DNA from: Symsagittifera roscoffensis
Taxonomy: Eukaryota; Xenacoelomorpha; Acoela; Convolutidae
Length of the DNA stretch: 64,000 bases
Direction: 5' to 3'
Assembly (NCBI RefSeq): GCF_963678635.1
Contig: NC_087062.1
Span: 82,356,012-82,420,011 of the forward strand
The notes beneath the pieces were generated by a model. That model was not told where the DNA came from. It was given only the letters and a program-made list of their open reading frames with translations, and searched no databases. Every line of letters begins with the position of its first letter. Position 1 is the stretch's first letter. Shown piece after piece: positions 60,541-64,000 of the stretch. The position numbers were made by a program, and so were the translations under genes.

Positions 60541-60818
60541 CTTCACGTGCGGGCGTTGTTCGACTTCGACCCGGAAGATGACGAGTATGTTCCGTGCAGG
60601 GAATTGGGCATTCCTTTCGACAGAGGCACAGTGTTACATGTGATGAACACCCAGGATGCAAACTGGTGGCAGGCGTTCCCAGATCACGTGATAGGTCTCT
60701 CTGCTGCAGGAGGGGCGACAGGAACGGACAGTGAAAGTGCAATGACGGGATCTCTTTTGGCGATCCAGAGCCAAAACTCACTCGCGGGTCTCATTCCATC
60801 TCACAAGTTCTGGAAAAA
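60541..60818 (+). CDS. PALS1: Exon 15: SH3 domain
   Basis: Acceptor 'atgttgtttcag', phase 0. [20 protein letters not shown] and [16 protein letters not shown] match the PALS1 SH3 ([36 protein letters not shown]), ending [13 protein letters not shown]. Between WWQAF and LAGLIPS there is an insert of about 35 residues where vertebrate PALS1 has about 10. The donor AA|GTCAGT exits in phase 2 and joins exon 16 so that FWKK-REALRL aligns with the family's FQQQREAM. Confidence 0.93.
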
Positions 60819-61272
60819 GTCAGTGGATGAGTTATTGATAACCATTATAGAAAAAGTTCTGATAGACGGAATGAAATAGAGCAAATTTCATATTTCAGAA
60901 TTTTGTATGGAATCATTACTATGACAGCTTTCTTTCAGATATCATTTGTTTCTAAAGGTCGCCATTTCAAGTTTGCATGTAAAAATCTTTAAAAAAGATA
61001 ACAGATTGCTCTTTGCTTATTTAGTTTATCCGAACTTTTTATAACTTATTATAAATATATCAAGGTCATATTTGCTGTATTTTTGGTCTTCAAAATTTTT
61101 CAACAATTTTTTAAACTGAATATCTGGGCTGCCGTTTTGGTCATAAAATTATTTCAATAATTTTATCTGCTGAAAATTGAAGTTTTTTGCGATGATAGCT
61201 ATTTTGCTTCTCTATAAGTTCATTAAATCATTAACGTTAACGGACCTTGACATGATTTGAATTTTTTTCAAG

Positions 61273-61474
61273 AAGAGAAGCGCTGCGACTGATGATAGAG
61301 ACTACAAACCAGCACCACGAGTCCATGAACGAATCTAGTTCCAGAAGAGGGGGTGGTGCATTGTGCTGCGGGTCAGGGGCGAGGGGGAGGAGGGGTAACA
61401 ATAGAGTGGAGAGTAGATTGGGCGGGGGACCTCAAGTGAACCCTAGTGCCATTCAAGTGCTCAGCTACGAAGAG
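61273..61474 (+). CDS. PALS1: Exon 16: HOOK region between SH3 and GK
   Basis: Acceptor 'atttttttcaag', donor GAAGAG|GTGAGT; entry phase 2, exit phase 0. It starts REALRLMIETT (family REAMKQTIEE) and ends VLSYEE (family ILTYEE). The middle is a Gly/Arg/Ser-rich stretch with CCGSG in place of the basic WCAKKNKKKRKK stretch of vertebrate PALS1. In MAGUKs this HOOK segment regulates SH3-GK packing. Confidence 0.9.
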
Positions 61475-61558
61475 GTGAGTAGCACGTAGATCACCTGTTT
61501 GAAAGTCGGTGTATACAAAACAAATATTAGGGCTAGTATCAGTTCTTGTCAAGTAAAG

Positions 61559-61707
61559 TCGTAGCCGTTATGAAAAGAAATTTCCTAGCGATCGTTCTTC
61601 CGATTGAACCTCAAAGTTTATTCGCTCAAAATACCCTGCCAAAAATAAGATAAATGGTTCAATCGGAAGAACGTGCGCTAGGAAGTTTCTTTTCATAACG
61701 GCTACGA
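61559..61707. repeat. 52-bp inverted repeat with 45-base loop
   Basis: Left arm 61559-61610 ('tcgtagccgttatgaaaaga...') and right arm 61656-61707 are complementary at 49 of 52 positions. It would fold into a long RNA hairpin if transcribed with intron 16. Probably a foldback element; a small-RNA precursor is an alternative. Confidence 0.92.
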
Positions 61708-61827
61708 ACATAATGTTGTTGAAAAAGTATGTTAGACGTTTGTTTGTTTGGATTTTTTGAGTTTCCCCGAAATTTGAACACTGCGGTTATATTTCTGAGA
61801 TTGAGTTTCAATTCAAAAACTTATCAT

Positions 61828-62254
61828 CAGGGGCGGATCTAGGATTTTCTCGAGGGGGGGGGGGTGGCGGATTTTCAAAAAAATTTCGAAAAATTTGTCG
61901 ACCTTTTCTTTTTTTTAGGTCGACTAAATTGATTTTCCGAGCTCTCCTAAAGCACTAAAAAGACCCTGTTTTGGTCGAAATTTCTGCGCCGCAGGCAAAA
62001 TTTTTGAAAAACAGACCAAAAAAGGCGTTTTTCGGCATTTTTTGGAAAATTGTGATTAAAAAATCGCGTTTTTTCGGCGCGCGCTCCGCACTCAAAATTA
62101 GTATATATTGGTCGGCGCCTTTAGAAAAATTTTAGGGCCGATCGGCCAAAAATCTATTTCTTAAAAAGTGCCAAAGGGGGGATCCTTTGGGTCGGCTGGG
62201 GGTCGAATCCCTGAGGGGGGAACGTCCGTTCCCCCCCCCCTAAATCCGCCCCTG
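61828..62254 (-). mobile_element. GGGGCGGA hAT-type MITE, 427 bp, reverse orientation
   Basis: CAGGGGCGGATCTAGG at the left and its inverted counterpart at the right, with direct 8-bp duplications CTTATCAT at 61820-61827 and 62255-62262. Oriented opposite to the other copies. It ends 116 bases before exon 17. Confidence 0.93.
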
Positions 62255-62370
62255 CTTATCATCAATCAAAATAGCTCAAGTTGAATGAATTAGGAAGTGA
62301 TGTTTATGTTGTTCAGTTGAAATGTGATCATAGAATTTTCGGAATAAAATTTGTAAATTTTTATTATTAG

Positions 62371-62503
62371 GTGGGGCTGTACCGCCCAGAGACTGGAGTT
62401 CCTCGACCTGTGGTGCTGGTCGGTCCCTCCAAGATAGGCAGACTGGATCTAAGACAGAGACTAGTGTCCAAACAACCACACGCATTCGCTGCCGCAGTGC
62501 CAC
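62371..62503 (+). CDS. PALS1: Exon 17: start of guanylate-kinase-like domain; gene continues beyond window
   Basis: Acceptor 'tttttattattag', donor CAC|GTATGT; phase 0 to 1. GLYRPETGVPRPVVLVGP, LDLRQRLVSKQ and FAAAVP match the PALS1 GK start (RPIILIGP, NELRQRLMNK, FASAVP). The nucleotide-binding loop is degenerate (GPSKIGRL, without GKS/T), as in the catalytically dead MAGUK GK domains that act as protein-binding modules. No exon continuing the frame was found between 62504 and 64000, so the last intron is longer than 1.5 kb. Confidence 0.93.
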
Positions 62504-62510
62504 GTATGTT

Positions 62511-62720
62511 AAAGAGTCGTTGAACGTAGTTCCAACTTTTACATAAGGTCGTGATGATTTTTTTTCAGGAAAAGTTTTGAAACTTGATCAGGCTCAAATT
62601 TACATTTTCTCAAATTGAGTTAATTTTTCTTTGTAACTCATAATCAGTAGTTTTTTCTGCGTCCAGTTGTTTGTTTATTAACATTTTTCTAACTGAGTTG
62701 GCTATCTTTTGCTATTCAGA
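62511..62720 (+). repeat. Family B copy immediately after the exon 17 donor
   Basis: 'aaagagtcgttgaacgtagt' starts about 8 bases past the GT of exon 17, then 'tccaacttttacataagg' and poly-T-CAGGAAAAG. A second, more diverged head ('gtcaatgaacgtattgcaga') lies at about 62963. Confidence 0.75.
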
Positions 62721-64000
62721 CTCAAATTTATTGAAGTGTGAATGAAATCATTCACTTCTTTTGGAGACGTGCTTAGTTTGACGATGAGTTTAATATCTAT
62801 TTTCAAAAATATGAGTATGATGATTAAATTTTACGGGCATAATGTAGTCTGCAGCCTTATTGCTTTGAAAAACATCAAACCTTTCCGATAATTTAATTAG
62901 ATTTAGAAACAATTAATTTCTGTTTTTTGAGCCAATATATGTGGTCGGAGCACTAATAACTGTCAATGAACGTATTGCAGATGCTTATATAGGTCCTGTT
63001 GATGTTTTGCCGGGAACGATTTTAAATTTTGATTGCGCTCAATTTTGATTTTTGGTGGTTTGATTTTGTGCAAATAGAGCAAAAAACGTGAGCGATTTTT
63101 TGCTTAGAAATTGGATTTTAGTTTTTAGATTTTTTGTACCGGGATAAAACTGCCTATTGATCCAGTTTTACTAAAGTTGGGCTAGTTATTCGAGAGAGGT
63201 AATCACATAATTTGGTTTCTTCGAAATTTGTAAATTTCAAAAAATGCACTCATTTCATTGTTTCTCTTAGTTCAATGATACATTGACAATTTTCTGTTGC
63301 CTTTAGTTTTCCATCAAATAGGTGTCATTCATGAAAATATCTTGATGTAAATTATTTGTCTATGGAAACTCGAAATTTGACAATAATTCACTTGGTAGGT
63401 TTTTTTTAGTTCGTTAACGCTTCTCAACTGCATTTTGTCAATATTATGCTTTGAGAATTTGATAACAAGAGTAGCCAGTTGCTGTGTAAGTGTCAAGGAG
63501 AATTTTTGACCACATTAATCATAGCAAAATTTTATTTATTTCTTTTGCCCAAATTTTTACCCTTTCAGAGGGCGAGGATTGAAAGTAAGCTTGGTAGTGA
63601 GATCATATTTGCTAGAATAATGCAAAAAAAGATTGTTGAATCAGATTGAGACTTCTCAGAGATTAAAATTAATTGACGACGCAGGTTTAATCCAGTCTGT
63701 AAGAAACTTAGAAGTACAATATTCCTACCACGGTAGTTATTGCAAAAAATATTCTAAAATTTGTGTCTTTTTCTGGTTTTGTAGCCTTGAATTGAATTTA
63801 ACTTCCATTGGATAATTTAGTCTGAAAATATGAAATATTTTGACTGCTTTTTATCAACACTGATCGGCAGAATTTTCGATCTTCATTCCTGATTTGGCAT
63901 GAGTTAAAAACATCCTAGGCTATAGTTCCGTTCCAGCCCTGCTCGTCGTAATAGAAATATTTAGACCCGTTCTTTTGACACAGACTTTTTCGATAGTTAT
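62721..64000. other. Start of intron 17, no exon found
   Basis: Contains the diverged family B copy from about 62963 to 63330. Acceptor-like sites at about 63569 and 63654 would lead into stops in the required phase. No continuation of the guanylate-kinase-like domain is visible. Confidence 0.65.

Larger units (their letters stand above)
7503..62503 (+). other. PALS1: PALS1/Stardust-type MAGUK gene with extra N-terminal PDZ; 17 coding exons, 3' end outside window
   Basis: Seventeen plus-strand exons join with matching splice phases, all GT-AG, into one open frame of about 1424 codons. Domain order by approximate residue: PDZ-1 50-140, low-complexity linker 140-745, L27N 747-800, L27C 973-1017, PDZ-2 1085-1180, SH3 1221-1312, HOOK 1313-1385, guanylate-kinase-like from 1386. 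From family knowledge, PALS1/Stardust binds the Crumbs cytoplasmic tail through PDZ-SH3-GK, PATJ through L27N and LIN7 through L27C, at the apical margin of epithelia. The L27N-to-GK half is a firm assignment. Joining the upstream PDZ exons to it rests on phase continuity across a 21.7-kb intron and the absence of any visible gene boundary. About 170 residues of the GK domain lie downstream of the window. Confidence 0.85.

Noticed and set aside
63570-63700. Acceptor-like sites that might begin exon 18
   Set aside because: In the required phase both lead into stops within a few codons and neither resembles the expected GK continuation.

Overview
The window is nuclear DNA of an invertebrate animal: strongly AT-rich, long poly-T tracts, GT-AG introns, and a very high load of interspersed repeats. 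No bacterial or phage gene organisation is visible. I cannot name the species from sequence alone.

The window is dominated by one plus-strand gene. I could assemble 17 coding exons from 7503 to 62503, with splice phases that agree at every junction. The second half is a PALS1 (MPP5)/Stardust-type MAGUK, the scaffold of the Crumbs polarity complex: L27N (exon at 43549), L27C (54096), PDZ (54636 and 55440), SH3 (60541), HOOK (61273) and the start of the guanylate-kinase-like domain (62371). The rest of that last domain lies beyond the window. The exons before L27N encode a complete additional N-terminal PDZ domain (9878-17390) and about 600 residues of Ser/Asn/Pro-rich linker. The readable part is about 1424 residues, against roughly 675 for vertebrate PALS1. 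I know of no vertebrate PALS1 or fly Stardust with such an N-terminal PDZ, so this is the main protein-level novelty.

The introns are a museum of mobile and tandem DNA. 1-7500 is repeat-rich, with one weak exon candidate at 521. Introns 1-3 hold several MITEs, including nested insertions whose empty sites can be read inside the window. Intron 4 (17.6-39.3 kb) carries a MITE, an 85-bp minisatellite, tRNA-like SINE pieces and a roughly 9-kb satellite of 545-575-bp monomers organised into near-identical four-monomer higher-order repeats. Intron 11 (48.7-54.1 kb) holds a 2.18-kb hAT element with a perfect 8-bp target duplication but a broken transposase. Intron 14 (55.7-60.5 kb) holds a nearly perfect 1655-bp tandem duplication. 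Intron 16 carries a 52-bp-arm hairpin and a hAT-type MITE.

Two unnamed interspersed families recur throughout. Family B begins with a short conserved hairpin whose arms covary between copies and carries an internal acceptor-like poly-T-CAG. Family C begins with a 'GCGATAAGC' motif, often contains a tRNA-like promoter segment, and ends in a 'GCGAAGC...GCTTCGCCTCTGTGT' hairpin. These may be the least described elements in the window. All homology calls are from reading motifs by eye; no database search was run.
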